Positions 7,963 through 16,731 of a stretch of DNA of 64,000 nt are shown one piece after another. A model generated the notes under the pieces. The model was not told where the DNA came from and did not search any database. It saw nothing but the letters and a program-made list of their open reading frames with translations. The first letter of the stretch is position 1; each line of letters begins with the position of its first letter. Location of the stretch: NCBI RefSeq assembly GCF_900111275.1, contig NZ_FOGR01000009.1, positions 62,001 through 126,000 on the forward strand, read 5' to 3'. This DNA comes from Rhizobium sp. NFR03 (GTDB lineage Bacteria; Pseudomonadota; Alphaproteobacteria; Rhizobiales; Rhizobiaceae). The translations under genes and the position numbers were made by a program.

Positions 7963-9077
7963 TGTTTGGCAACGAATGGGCTGCAACACTGCAGGCAGCC
8001 GTCGCGCTGGACGCCGACCATTTCACCATCTGCCTCGGCGAACTCGAATATGACGATCCATTCACGGCGATCATCTCCTATGACGGCCAGTTCCCGCAGC
8101 CCTGGAGCCGGACCGACGTTCGTCGCGAGATCGTCGACGTCGCCTATCTGGACATGGGTGGCTCCGAAGGCTTCGTTCCCGTTTCTCTCAGCAACGAGGG
8201 TGACGTCTATGTCGTCAAAAAGGATCGGGCCAAGTGGTCAAAAATACCGGGAGCCGGGGTGTTAAGCGAGGATGCGGAAGGTTTCGGCGCGATACATGCT
8301 CTCGTTGTGGATGGCGCGCGCCAGTATGTCGTTGGCAACAGTCGGCAGCTTTATCAACGCGACGGACTGGGCGACTGGCAGCGCATCTCGGCGGATGCGT
8401 CCCATGCAGAAGGCTATGAGGCTGAACATTTCGGCAGGGCTATTGCTGTGGATGGTGCCCTGCTGATCGAAGCATTCCAACGGCCGGCTTCCGAGACGAC
8501 GGCTGCGGATCTCGATCCGAAACGCTGGGAAAACATGACACCGGAGCAGTTCCTGGCAATGATGGATGAAGATGAAGGGGAGCGCAGCACGCGATCGCGC
8601 CAGCAGCGGCTATACACATATCGCGACGGCAGCTTTACCGAACGTTCCGTACCGCAGGACATCGTGATCAGCGGTCTCTATCGCGACGAGGATGGCCGCG
8701 TCTGGCTGCTCGGCGTCAACGGGCTGATCATGAGGAGCCGAAGCGATGGCGGTTTTGAAACACTTGGCTTCCATGGCGATACAGAGACCATGTTCGCCGC
8801 TGCCCGCCGCGCTTCGACGCTCTATATGGCCACCGACAACGGCTTGCGCCGTTTCGATGAACACAAGCTTGATGTGGTGAAGCCGGTGCTGAACTCCCCG
8901 TCAATCAGTCAGAATGTTCCGGTTCCCCTGAAGATTCAGGCTTTCGGCGACACACTCGTTTATTTCGATCGCAAGCATGGGGTGGCGCGATGGAACGGCG
9001 AGCAATGGGCCTGGGTGGAGATGCCACCAGAATTGCTGGAACGCGATTTCAAAGGTTTGCCGTCGAGAATGCCGTAA
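7962..9077 (+). CDS. Probable immunity protein, beta-propeller-like
   Basis: Protein of 371 aa of unrecognised family. The sequence shows recurring short beta-rich units with G-D/N-G-x-W-type turns (for example YRDEDGRVWLLGVNGLIMRS), reminiscent of WD40/NHL-like propellers; no signal peptide or TM segment. Its ATG overlaps the toxin stop (TGATG at 7960-7964) and an AAAAGGA ribosome site precedes it, so translation is coupled to the toxin gene. That placement, directly behind an AHH nuclease, is the usual one for an immunity gene. The gene is intact while the toxin is broken, the expected direction of decay. The role is inferred from context only. Confidence 0.6.
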   Translation: MFGNEWAATLQAAVALDADHFTICLGELEYDDPFTAIISYDGQFPQPWSRTDVRREIVDVAYLDMGGSEGFVPVSLSNEGDVYVVKKDRAKWSKIPGAGVLSEDAEGFGAIHALVVDGARQYVVGNSRQLYQRDGLGDWQRISADASHAEGYEAEHFGRAIAVDGALLIEAFQRPASETTAADLDPKRWENMTPEQFLAMMDEDEGERSTRSRQQRLYTYRDGSFTERSVPQDIVISGLYRDEDGRVWLLGVNGLIMRSRSDGGFETLGFHGDTETMFAAARRASTLYMATDNGLRRFDEHKLDVVKPVLNSPSISQNVPVPLKIQAFGDTLVYFDRKHGVARWNGEQWAWVEMPPELLERDFKGLPSRMP

Positions 9078-9170
9078 CCGATATGCCCGATGAACTAAAT
9101 GGCTGCCGATGAAATCAATAGCTTTGTCAGTTGCAATCGACGAGGGTATGCTATTGTCCCGCAACGATGC

Positions 9171-10298
9171 TCAAAGCAACCTTGCCGCCCTTCCGCTTCG
9201 CCGCGTTGTGTTGTTGTAGTAGCTAGACGCCTGTTGCACGGACCGATGCCGTGATTGCTCCATTGCCTCCTGCAGCGGGACACCGCGATTGGCGGCTTCG
9301 GTCAGATAGCCGGACCGCAGGCCGTGGGCGGAGAACGCGTCGGGCTCGAGCCCGGCCTGCGCCGCTCGAGACTTGACGACCTGATTGATCGCACCCGGCT
9401 CCAACGCCCACTGCGAGAGATTACCCCAGCGATCGATCTTGCGAAAAATGCTCCCCGTCTCGATCCGGCTCGCTACAAGCCAGGCATTGAGCGCCTCGAC
9501 CGGCCGGCCGGTGAGATAGACGACCTCGTCGTGATCGGCACCCGAGGTTTTTGTGCGCCCGAGATGGATGGCAAGCGAGGGCAGGGGAGAGCCATTCTCA
9601 TTGGAAATGGGGGGCTCTGCGGTCAATTGCTCGACCCGTAGCCCGGCCACCTCGCTGCGCCGACGACCGCCAGAGGCAAAGGCGACCATGAGGATCGCCT
9701 GGTCTCGCAGATCGGTCAGGCTACCGCTGTCGCAGGTGGCGAGCATCTTGGCGAGGATATCGCCCGTGACCGCTTTGGCACTCTTCGGTTTGTGCGGTCT
9801 TGGCGTTGCGCGAACGGCCAACCGGATGGCGGATTTTAGAGCAGGGGAAGAAAAGACGCCGAGGAAACCGCGCCATTTCGTCAGCGTCGACCAGGTCGCA
9901 AGACGGCGGCGCACCGTATCGGGCGCGTGTGGACCGATGGTTTTGAGGAACCCCTGCTCGCGCAGGCTCTGCTCGACATCCGCCGGCATGCCGTGGTGTG
10001 GATCGATCTTGCGTTGCCGCGGCTGCCAGAGGTGATGCGCAACAAATTTCAAAGCCAGGGCCTCGGGTGCTGGCCAGGGGAGGGAGGCGCCCGTTGCGGC
10101 CTGCGACCAAGCCTGGAGATAAGCGAGATCGGAGGTGAGCGCGCGCAGCGTGTTTTCGCCCATGCCCTCGTTGACGAGATGGCGGAGGGTCTCGATGTCG
10201 TGGTCGGTCAGCAGTTCGGCCAGCTCGTCGCGCCGCTCAAGCGGAAGGACTGCGGCGATGGTGTCGAGCTCGCCGGCACGGCGATCGACGGCACTCAT
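9171..10298 (-). CDS. Tyrosine recombinase / integrase
   Basis: Site-specific recombinase of 375 aa, distinct from the integrase family at 25742 and 39683. A helical core-binding domain occupies about residues 40-175; the catalytic domain carries the tyrosine-recombinase residues in order: Arg in SGGRRRSEVAGL, a basic beta-turn (GRTKTSG), HGLR, and H...Y in SRHRSVQQASSYYN. It is the last gene of a minus-strand string in which its ATG overlaps the stop of a tiny ORF by four bases (ATGA). The coupling to antitoxin/toxin genes suggests an addiction-stabilised mobile unit or plasmid resolution system. No att site was identified. Confidence 0.9.
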   Translation of the reverse strand: MSAVDRRAGELDTIAAVLPLERRDELAELLTDHDIETLRHLVNEGMGENTLRALTSDLAYLQAWSQAATGASLPWPAPEALALKFVAHHLWQPRQRKIDPHHGMPADVEQSLREQGFLKTIGPHAPDTVRRRLATWSTLTKWRGFLGVFSSPALKSAIRLAVRATPRPHKPKSAKAVTGDILAKMLATCDSGSLTDLRDQAILMVAFASGGRRRSEVAGLRVEQLTAEPPISNENGSPLPSLAIHLGRTKTSGADHDEVVYLTGRPVEALNAWLVASRIETGSIFRKIDRWGNLSQWALEPGAINQVVKSRAAQAGLEPDAFSAHGLRSGYLTEAANRGVPLQEAMEQSRHRSVQQASSYYNNTTRRSGRAARLL

Positions 10299-10390
10299 AT
10301 CGGCAGACCATGTTCGTCGTAGAATTCGTCGTGGTTCGAGGTGGTGCCGGGCGGGACATTTGCGCGGCTCTCGGCAGCCAGGTTCGTCAA
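10295..10390 (-). CDS. Tiny ORF between antitoxin and recombinase
   Basis: A 31-codon frame starting at TTG (10390), overlapping the upstream antitoxin stop (TTGA), and ending in the ATGA overlap with the recombinase. Its C-terminus, DEFYDEHGLPI, resembles the tail of small type II antitoxins. It may be a truncated antitoxin or simply a coupling peptide. The four-base overlaps at both ends are the main support. Confidence 0.35.
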   Translation of the reverse strand: MTNLAAESRANVPPGTTSNHDEFYDEHGLPI

Positions 10391-10542
10391 TCGTCTATTG
10401 TATCTAGGCGAGACGCGATCAATGTCAGAACGGCTGTCGGCCGCCCGTCGCGGCAGATCAGGATCTCATCCTGACGCGCTGCCAGTTCGATCAATTCCTC
10501 CAGCCGCTCGGCAGCCTCGCCAATCTCTACAAGAATTCTCAT
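10387..10542 (-). CDS. Short Phd/YefM-like antitoxin
   Basis: A 51-aa frame from ATG at 10542 with the look of a minimal prevent-host-death antitoxin: an EAAERLEELIELA helix followed by EILICRDGRPTAVLTLIAS, the strand-turn-strand of the Phd fold. A GAGG ribosome site lies about 10 bases upstream. It starts 12 bp after the PIN toxin stop and no second toxin follows, so it may be a solitary antitoxin or a duplicate. Confidence 0.6.
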   Translation of the reverse strand: MRILVEIGEAAERLEELIELAARQDEILICRDGRPTAVLTLIASRLDTIDD

Positions 10543-10554
10543 GTCGAGTGCGCC

Positions 10555-10932
10555 TCACCACGCACGGTCGTGCAACACTGCATCAAACATCACATCCGTT
10601 GAGACAAAAATGCAATGTTCAAGCCGTGCCTGTGCCGCGAGGATCCGATCCCATGGGTCACGGTGATCCCAATCGAAGGCGGCCGCCAGCTCGGCATGCA
10701 TATCGCTGATGGGGAGCGTTTGCAGACCACTTGCGGTCACCGCCGCGCGCAATTCCTGTGGCTTCAGATCGAGCTTCTTCAGTCGCATCTTGTTGTCCAG
10801 CTCGTAGAATGAAACGGCGCTGACCAAGACAGTGTTCGCTTTGTCCTCGATCAGTGATCGCGCTTTTGAAGACAGACGGTCACTGCCGATCGTCCACCAG
10901 TAGACGGCATGGCTATCGAGCAGAATCTTCAC
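10555..10932 (-). CDS. PIN-domain toxin (VapC-like)
   Basis: Toxin of 125 aa with the PIN ribonuclease fold. Acidic metal-binding residues appear in order: Asp6 in ILLDSHAVYWW, Glu in SFYELDNK, Asp in DPWDRILAAQA, and Asp in VSTDVMF. The start is GTG at 10932, overlapping the antitoxin stop by four bases (GTGA). PIN toxins cleave tRNA or rRNA and are neutralised by the upstream partner. Pairing with a Phd-type antitoxin rather than an AbrB-type is common in this subgroup. Confidence 0.88.
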   Translation of the reverse strand: MKILLDSHAVYWWTIGSDRLSSKARSLIEDKANTVLVSAVSFYELDNKMRLKKLDLKPQELRAAVTASGLQTLPISDMHAELAAAFDWDHRDPWDRILAAQARLEHCIFVSTDVMFDAVLHDRAW

Positions 10933-11222
10933 GATTCGATCTTCCGATCTGCCGGCTTGCCTTGCCAGATGCCGGCGTCATCGTTCCAGTCGCCGGCATC
11001 GATTGCTGCCTGCTCATCATCCTGCTCGTCGAAGAGATTGTCGGGAAGGCCGCGTTGGCGCAAAAGTCCGAAAGGCCGCTTGCCGCCAAGATCGGCCGGG
11101 CCGATGCGGGCGTAAACATCGTTGCCGCGCATGATGATGATCTCTTCGCCCTGATTGGCCCGCTCGAGGACTTCGGCAAAGTTCTTGCGCGCCTCACTGA
11201 TTTTATAGCTGGTTTGCGGCAT
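10929..11222 (-). CDS. Phd/YefM-family antitoxin
   Basis: Antitoxin of about 97 aa partnered with the PIN toxin. The N-terminal Phd fold is clear (KISEARKNFAEVLERANQGE, then EIIIMRGNDVYARIGP); the acidic C-terminus (DEQDDEQAAIDAGDWNDDA) is the likely toxin-binding tail. The ATG at 11222 is chosen because CGGAG lies nine bases upstream; in-frame starts at 11240 and 11303 lack a ribosome site. A near-perfect inverted repeat at 11296-11330 lies about 75 bp upstream and could be the operator bound by the complex. Confidence 0.88.
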   Translation of the reverse strand: MPQTSYKISEARKNFAEVLERANQGEEIIIMRGNDVYARIGPADLGGKRPFGLLRQRGLPDNLFDEQDDEQAAIDAGDWNDDAGIWQGKPADRKIES

Positions 11223-11295
11223 GGTTTGCGGCTCCGGCATGGATGTGAAGCGCATAATAGCACGGATGCAAAAGTCGTACAACGGCTCTGTACAA

Positions 11296-11330
11296 ATAAC
11301 CATCGATAAGGGTTCCTTATCAATGGTTAT
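11296..11330. promoter_or_regulatory. 35-bp inverted repeat upstream of the toxin-antitoxin operon
   Basis: Arms ATAACCATCGATAAGG and CCTTATCAATGGTTAT (one mismatch in 16) flank a 3-bp centre. It lies between the Phd gene (11222) and the 3' end of integrase fragment A (11435). An autoregulatory operator is the simplest reading; a recombination site is the alternative. Confidence 0.55.
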
Positions 11331-11434
11331 AGCGCCTGTGGCTTTTAGCTTGCGATTTCAATTGAAGTGCTAAGCGAGAGACTCGGCATTGAAATCTCCT
11401 CTTGCGATTTCACTCTGGAGTAGGGGAGGGCCAC

Positions 11435-11990
11435 CTAAAGCCCTGATGCCTTGGTCAGATTCACGCGGAAGCGATCCCGCCGGCGCCGATATCTGCGTGT
11501 CATCTCCGCTGAAGCATGACCGAGCTGTTTCTGGACGTAACGCTCATCGACTTCAGCGGAAGAGGCCAGGCCCGCGCGTAGGGAATGGCCAGAGAACTTG
11601 AAGGCGCGTTCAATTTCGCTGAGATCGCCGCGCACGCCTGCGGCCATCGCTGCCCTTTTCACAAGCCGAGCGACCTCCTTGTCGTTCAGCCGCTCCGACC
11701 CGACAGCCTTCCCTTGCCCCGTCACCCGACGAAAAAGGGGACCATGCTCCAGTTTAGCGAACTTAATCCAGGTCTCGATCGCAGCGACCGGGCAGGTCGC
11801 ATCGGCTGAGCCGCGGCCAACCTCGACCTCTCGCCATCCGGTTTTGCCGCGCAGGGTGATAAGCATGCCCTTGTCGAGGATCTCGATCCAACCGCGGCCG
11901 TCTTCTGTCTGGTCGGCTTTCAGATCGAGGCCGACGATCTCGGAGCGCCGAAGACCTCCAGCAAAGCCGATGAGCAACATCGCCCGATTC
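11435..11990 (-). pseudogene. Integrase fragment (copy A, catalytic half)
   Basis: The 181-residue open frame (11435-11980) corresponds to residues 201-381 of the intact integrase at 39683-40828 with few changes and keeps Arg (GGLRRSEIVGL), HSLR, LGH and the nucleophile Tyr region MTRRYRRRRDRF. The core-binding half is gone: homology ends at about 11990, where a Tn3 transposase fragment of opposite strand begins. The catalytic domain alone is unlikely to recombine DNA. Confidence 0.85.
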
Positions 11991-11994
11991 TACG

Positions 11995-12366
11995 CCGACA
12001 CTCCGCCGGTGTTGTCAGGCCGGTCTCAACAAGGGCGAATCCGCCCATAAACTAAAACGCGCCGTCTTTTTCCACGAGCGCGGCGAAATCCGTGACCGCT
12101 CCTTTGACAGCCAGGCATTCCGGGCCTCCGGCCTCAATCTGGTGGTCAGCGCCATCGTGCATTGGAATACCGTCTATCTCAGCCGGGCGACGGCCCATCT
12201 GCGCCAGCAGGGTCGGCATATTCCTGACGATCTGCTCAAACACGTCTCACCGCTCAGTTGGGAGGATATCAATCTCACCGGCATCTATTCCTGGGACGCC
12301 GAGCAGCAGATGCCTGAAGGCTTCAGGCCGCTCCAGATTCCCGGCAGACTTCTTCGCGCTGCCTGA
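11995..12366 (+). pseudogene. tnpA: Tn3-family transposase TnpA C-terminal fragment
   Basis: About 120 residues match the end of Tn3-type TnpA: GLNKGESAHKLKRAVFFHER, SGLNLVVSAIVHWNTVYLSR and SWEDINLTGIYSWD. The gene ends normally at 12366, 19 bp before a 38-bp Tn3-type inverted repeat. The front of TnpA is missing; it is fused to the truncated integrase copy A, so the break may be a deletion or insertion junction. Confidence 0.85.
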
Positions 12367-12385
12367 TGTTCATGTTTCGTGCGAC

Positions 12386-12423
12386 CTTAGCGTGCGATTT
12401 TGCACTGCTCTTGTTCCGACCCC
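12386..12423. repeat. Tn3-family 38-bp terminal inverted repeat
   Basis: On the minus strand the sequence starts GGGGTCGGAACAAGAGCAGT and ends ACGCTAAG, the outer G-run and inner TAAG typical of 38-bp Tn3-family ends, at the expected distance from the tnpA stop. A degenerate relative is at 4795-4832. Confidence 0.8.
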
Positions 12424-12434
12424 TGTTTGGCTGG

Positions 12435-13128
12435 TTCGTGGGTCTTGGGGTGGACGACCCCGTTTGGGACGCCTCGACGTTTTCGAAGAACCGGACGCGG
12501 GTGCTGACGGAGGGTGGCCGCAACGGCGAGCGGAATTTTCGCGAGGAGAAGCGCTCGAACGAGACGCATGCGTCCACCACCGATCCACCACCGACCCGGA
12601 TGCGCGGCTTTACCACAAGGCATCCGGTCAGGAGAGTCGGCTTGCCTGTCTCGGCCATGCGCTGATGGAGAACCGCAACGGGCTTGCGGTGGCAGCACAG
12701 GTGACCCATGCGACAGGTACGGCGGAGCGGGAGGCGGCGCTGGAAATGACGGAAGCGCTGCCGCAGGGCGCTACGCTCGGCGCCGACAAAGGCTACGATG
12801 CCGAGGCCTTCGTCGAGGAACTGACGACGCGCAGGATCGTGCCGCATGTTGCAATCAACGGCACCGTGTCGAAGACCGGCAAGGTCCGCAAGACGGCGGT
12901 CCCTGACGATGTCGCGGCCAGTGACGACTATGCGGTCAGTCTTCGCTGCCGCAAGCGGATCGATGAAATCTTTGGCTGGGGCAAGACGACAGGCTCGGCC
13001 AGTTGAAAGTCCGCGGGATCGAGAAGGTCAGGACCGTCTTCACCCTCGCGCATGCCGCCTGCAACATCGTGCGCCTGCCCGGATCGATCGCGGCGACGGG
13101 AGAGGTGGGTCTCGATGCGGCAAGATAG
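12435..13128 (+). pseudogene. IS5-family transposase remnant
   Basis: Pieces of an IS5-type DDE transposase in several frames: DDPVWDASTFSKNRTRVLTE, FREEKRSNETHAST, GQESRLACLGHALMENRNGL, ADKGYDAEAFVEEL (second Asp region), RKRIDEIFGWGKT (Glu region) and KVRGIEKVRTVFTLAHAACN. The N-terminus is missing and at least two frameshifts are present, one after FGWGKT. Inactive. Confidence 0.8.
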
Positions 13129-13405
13129 GCCGGGAATGACAGCAATGACAGTCTGTATCGCCCCAATCCCACATCGCAGACCGACAAGGCCGACAAAAAT
13201 CAAACCGCAGACCCAATTTCGCGGCAACGCAAGCCGTTGTTCAGCAGCCTGTTACAGCGTTCAGAGCATCTCGTTCTCGAGCTTTCATTTTTAAGGCTGA
13301 AGTGGCGAAGACGGCAAGATAGAGAACTTGGAGTTAACATCCATCGTCCGTGCAGTGATCCTGCGAAAGCCCGTCGCGCTGTTGCGGCGAGTTCGGTCGC
13401 CGCAC

Positions 13406-14305
13406 TCAAGTTGCCAAGCTGTGATCGAAATCACAGAGCTCGATACCGAGCTGGGCGATTTCCTCGAAAAACAGGCTGCTATAGTCATTGCGATAGGTGA
13501 TGAAATATTCGAGCTTTGGCAGCCGGAGTGCTGACCTGATAATCCGCAGGCGACCGTCCGTAACATAGCGACTGAAGAAGGCCTTGGGTAGGATAGTGAG
13601 ACCTAGGCCATGGGCGGCGAGCTCGGCGAGGGCTGCCATATTATTGCACGAAATCGTTTTCGTGAACGGCATCCGTGGATTGTCTATGACATCCTGTAGT
13701 ATGGGGCGCAGCATAGAGCCAGCCGACTGGATGAGCAGCGGAAACTTGAGCAAGTCCTCACGGCTAAGCTCGGCACTGCCACCATAGAGCTTCGGGCTGC
13801 ACATCCAAACCAGCTCGATCTCCCCCAGCGGCATGTTGACGAACTGCGGATGCTGGATGAGGCGCGGGCAGATGACGAAGTCAATGCGCCGCTCGTTGAG
13901 CCGGTCCAGCAGACCCGATGTCAGGTCGATTTCCGGCTCAAGCGTAATGCCGGGATAGCGCTCCATGATGGTCGCCAACAGTTGCGGCAGCCAGGAGAGC
14001 GCAACAAGATCGGTCACGCCGAGACGGAACCGGAATGGTGGCGCGGTAGCCGTGCGCGCGGTCAGCGTCAAACGGTCGTTCAGCCGCAGCATCTGTTCCG
14101 CGATATCCCGGATGTCCTGTCCCTTGCTTGTCAGGATGGATTGACGGCTGGAGCGATCGAACAGGGGTACCGGAAACTTTCCCTCCAATTCGCCGATACG
14201 CTTGGAGATCGTCGACTGTGTCACGTTGAGATAAGATCCAGCGGCCTCGAAGCTGCCAAGCGTTGCGACCCAATAGAGTGCTTCAAGCTGCTTTAACGTA
14301 AACAT
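13406..14305 (-). CDS. LysR-family transcriptional regulator
   Basis: Regulator of 299 aa: N-terminal winged helix-turn-helix (LEALYWVATLGSFEAAGSYL, TQSTISKRIGELE) and a periplasmic-binding-protein-like effector domain (about 90-295). It is divergent from the RraA-like gene and the ABC importer operon, so it probably controls them in response to the imported compound or a breakdown product. An inverted repeat AAAAGCGAT/ATCGCTTTT lies in the shared promoter region. Confidence 0.93.
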   Translation of the reverse strand: MFTLKQLEALYWVATLGSFEAAGSYLNVTQSTISKRIGELEGKFPVPLFDRSSRQSILTSKGQDIRDIAEQMLRLNDRLTLTARTATAPPFRFRLGVTDLVALSWLPQLLATIMERYPGITLEPEIDLTSGLLDRLNERRIDFVICPRLIQHPQFVNMPLGEIELVWMCSPKLYGGSAELSREDLLKFPLLIQSAGSMLRPILQDVIDNPRMPFTKTISCNNMAALAELAAHGLGLTILPKAFFSRYVTDGRLRIIRSALRLPKLEYFITYRNDYSSLFFEEIAQLGIELCDFDHSLAT

Positions 14306-14323
14306 GTCTCACATTGCATGAAC

Positions 14324-14359
14324 AAAAGCGATTTTGATAGAGGCATATTTATCGCTTTT
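14324..14359. promoter_or_regulatory. Inverted repeat in the lysR/rraA promoter region
   Basis: Perfect 9-bp arms AAAAGCGAT and ATCGCTTTT separated by 18 bp, 19 bp upstream of the LysR start and about 90 bp ahead of the RraA-like gene. The AT-rich dyad and location fit a LysR-type binding site. Confidence 0.55.
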
Positions 14360-14447
14360 TTTCGAATAACTGCAAGTCTAGGTTCGGCTATCGGAAGGCC
14401 TTGGGAGAGGCTTCTGGACATCAGACACCGAGCTCTCAGGAGGAGAC

Positions 14448-15077
14448 ATGTCGATCAACGAAAACACAGCCCCGCAGCCGGTAGATGCCACCTTGATCGG
14501 CGAATATCGTGGCGTCGCTACATCCATCATCAGCGACAACCTGTCCCGCCTGCCGGGCGCGACCGGCGTGCTGCCCTACCATGCAGGCGGTCCGCTCATC
14601 GGAACGGCGCTGACGGTCAAGACACGCAATGGCGACAATCTCGCCATCCACGCCGCACTGAAGATCGCCCGCCGTGGCGATGTGATCGTCGTCGACGGCG
14701 GTGGCGACGTCAGTCAGGCGCTGATCGGCGAAATTATCCTCACACATGCGGAGTCTATCGGTGTTGCAGGCTTCGTGATCGACGGTGCGATCCGGGACGT
14801 ATCGGCCATTCGCGCATCCGATCTGCCCTGCTATGCACGCGGCGTCACGCACAAGGGTCCTTACAAAAACGGGCCTGGTGCGCTCAACGTGCCGGTGTCG
14901 ATTGGTGGGCTTGTCGTCCATCCGGGCGACCTGATCGTGGGGGACGATGACGGTGTGGTTGCGCTGTCGCCGCAGGTGGCAGCCGATCTGCTGCCGGGAA
15001 TCCGGGCGCAGGAGGAGCGCGAGAGGGTCAAGATCGCTCAGTTCAAGGAGGCGCGGCTGAAGCTTGTGAGAGCCTGA
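14448..15077 (+). CDS. RraA-like protein / HMG-type aldolase
   Basis: Protein of 209 aa of the RraA/HMG-CHA aldolase superfamily. It carries the family core VVDGGGDVSQALIGEI and the arginine-aspartate motif in IDGAIRD (about 112-117), where the Arg-Asp pair binds the substrate carboxylate and metal in HMG aldolases. Regulators of RNase E (true RraA) share the fold; the setting here, first gene of a solute-uptake operon under a LysR regulator, favours an aldolase or decarboxylase acting on a hydroxy-keto acid. A GGAGGAG ribosome site precedes the ATG. Confidence 0.85.
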   Translation: MSINENTAPQPVDATLIGEYRGVATSIISDNLSRLPGATGVLPYHAGGPLIGTALTVKTRNGDNLAIHAALKIARRGDVIVVDGGGDVSQALIGEIILTHAESIGVAGFVIDGAIRDVSAIRASDLPCYARGVTHKGPYKNGPGALNVPVSIGGLVVHPGDLIVGDDDGVVALSPQVAADLLPGIRAQEERERVKIAQFKEARLKLVRA

Positions 15078-15111
15078 GCCCGTCCAACCGGGCAGATCCA
15101 TTCGAACGACA

Positions 15112-16656
15112 ATGAGGAGAACGTCGTTGAATATCTGGAAATCCATTGCGCTGGTCGCGTCGACCGCCCTGATCGCCCCGGCCAGTCTCGCGCATGCGCA
15201 GGACGCGACCGCCGTTACCATCGTGCTTCCCGCCGGTCCCGACCGGCTGGACCCTTGCGAGACGCCTCGCTCGGTCATCGGCCGCATCATCAAGCAGAAT
15301 GTCGTGGAAACGCTGGTGGAGCTCGACTACGCCAACCAGAAAACGCTCCCGCGTCTGGCGACGAGCTGGGAGCAGACGGCGCCCACCGAGTGGGTGTTCA
15401 AGCTTCGGCCAGGCATCACCTTCCATGACGGTACACCGTTCGATGCCAAATCCGTCGTCCACTCACTGGGGCGGACCAACGATCCGGCGCTGACCTGCAT
15501 CACCCGCACAAAATATCTTGACGGTATCGACATCAAGGCCGTGGAGGTCGATCCACTGACGGTGAAGTTTACGACCAAGACAGCGGTGCCGATTTTGCCG
15601 ACGCTGCTGGCGCAGCTCACCATCTCCTCGGTCAACACGCCGAAGGGCGAGTACACGGCCAAGCCGATCGGTACAGGCCCTTACACGTTCGATCACTGGA
15701 CACAGGGTGAGAATGTGGGTCTTGCCCGGAACGACGGCTATTGGGGTCAGAAGCCGGTGATCGACAAGGCGACCTATGTCTGGCGCACGGAATCTTCCGT
15801 GGCTGCCGCCATGGTCGAAACGGGTGAGGCCGATCTTGCCTTCTCCATAGCGCCGCAAGATGCGACCAATCCGGAGACGGACAAAGTCTATCCGAACTCC
15901 GACAGCGCGCTGTTCCGGCTGTCCGTCGATATTCCCCCGCTCAATGACATCCGCGTTCGCAAGGCGATCAACCTTGCCATCGACCGCACGGCCTTTCTCG
16001 GAAGCGTTATCAGCGACAAGGCGGAGCTTGCCATGCAGCAGGTGGGCCCCAGCGCGCTGGGCTTTAATCCCAACCTGAAGCCATGGGCTTACGATCCGGA
16101 GCAGGCGCAGAAGCTGCTTGCGGAAGCCAAGGCCGATGGGGTGGATGTCGATCGCGAGATCCGCATGATCGGCCGGCCGGCGATGTTTGCCAACTCCAAC
16201 GAGTTCGTGGAGGCCTCTGCAGAGATGTTGCGGGCGGTCGGCTTCAACATCAAACTCGAAAACCTTGAAATGACGCAATGGCTGAAGATGGCGAACAAGC
16301 CGTTCTCACCCGACCGTGCTCCCAACATCTTCCTGACGATGCATGACAACAATAGCGGCGATGCGGCTTTCACGGCCTTCTTCAAGTATCATTCCGATGG
16401 CCGCCAGAGCGAGTTGCACGACCCGGCGTTGGACGCGCTGATCGTCAGCGCCGGCACAAAATCCGGCGAAGAGCGGGTGCGGGAATACAACGAGGTTTTC
16501 CGCAAGATCTATGAGGACGTCGTCGCGGATGTGCCGCTGTTCCACATGGTCAACTACATGCGGGTTGGAAAGCGGCTGGATTTCACGCCGACCATTGCCA
16601 ACGCGGTGGAGTTGCAGCTGGCCCGGCTCAAGCTGGCCGACAAGGCGACCGACTGA
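15112..16656 (+). CDS. ABC importer substrate-binding protein, family 5
   Basis: Periplasmic solute-binding protein of about 514 aa, SBP_bac_5 (peptide/nickel/opine) type. A signal peptide covers the N-terminus (WKSIALVASTALIAPASLAH, then AQD). Family features include LDPCETPRS, WEQTAPTEWVFKLRPGITFH and IGTGPYTFDHW. The ATG at 15112 has no clear ribosome site; a TTG at 15127 has AGGAG seven bases upstream and may be the true start, removing five residues. Family members bind oligopeptides, opines, glutathione or sugars, so the ligand is open. Followed by two permeases and a fused ATPase. Confidence 0.93.
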   Translation: MRRTSLNIWKSIALVASTALIAPASLAHAQDATAVTIVLPAGPDRLDPCETPRSVIGRIIKQNVVETLVELDYANQKTLPRLATSWEQTAPTEWVFKLRPGITFHDGTPFDAKSVVHSLGRTNDPALTCITRTKYLDGIDIKAVEVDPLTVKFTTKTAVPILPTLLAQLTISSVNTPKGEYTAKPIGTGPYTFDHWTQGENVGLARNDGYWGQKPVIDKATYVWRTESSVAAAMVETGEADLAFSIAPQDATNPETDKVYPNSDSALFRLSVDIPPLNDIRVRKAINLAIDRTAFLGSVISDKAELAMQQVGPSALGFNPNLKPWAYDPEQAQKLLAEAKADGVDVDREIRMIGRPAMFANSNEFVEASAEMLRAVGFNIKLENLEMTQWLKMANKPFSPDRAPNIFLTMHDNNSGDAAFTAFFKYHSDGRQSELHDPALDALIVSAGTKSGEERVREYNEVFRKIYEDVVADVPLFHMVNYMRVGKRLDFTPTIANAVELQLARLKLADKATD

Positions 16657-16731
16657 CCATCCTGCGGCGCGCCCGCCGCAAAGGGCGCGTCGCAACCGAT
16701 TATCGATCCACATCCGGCGGAGGAGGCTGAT

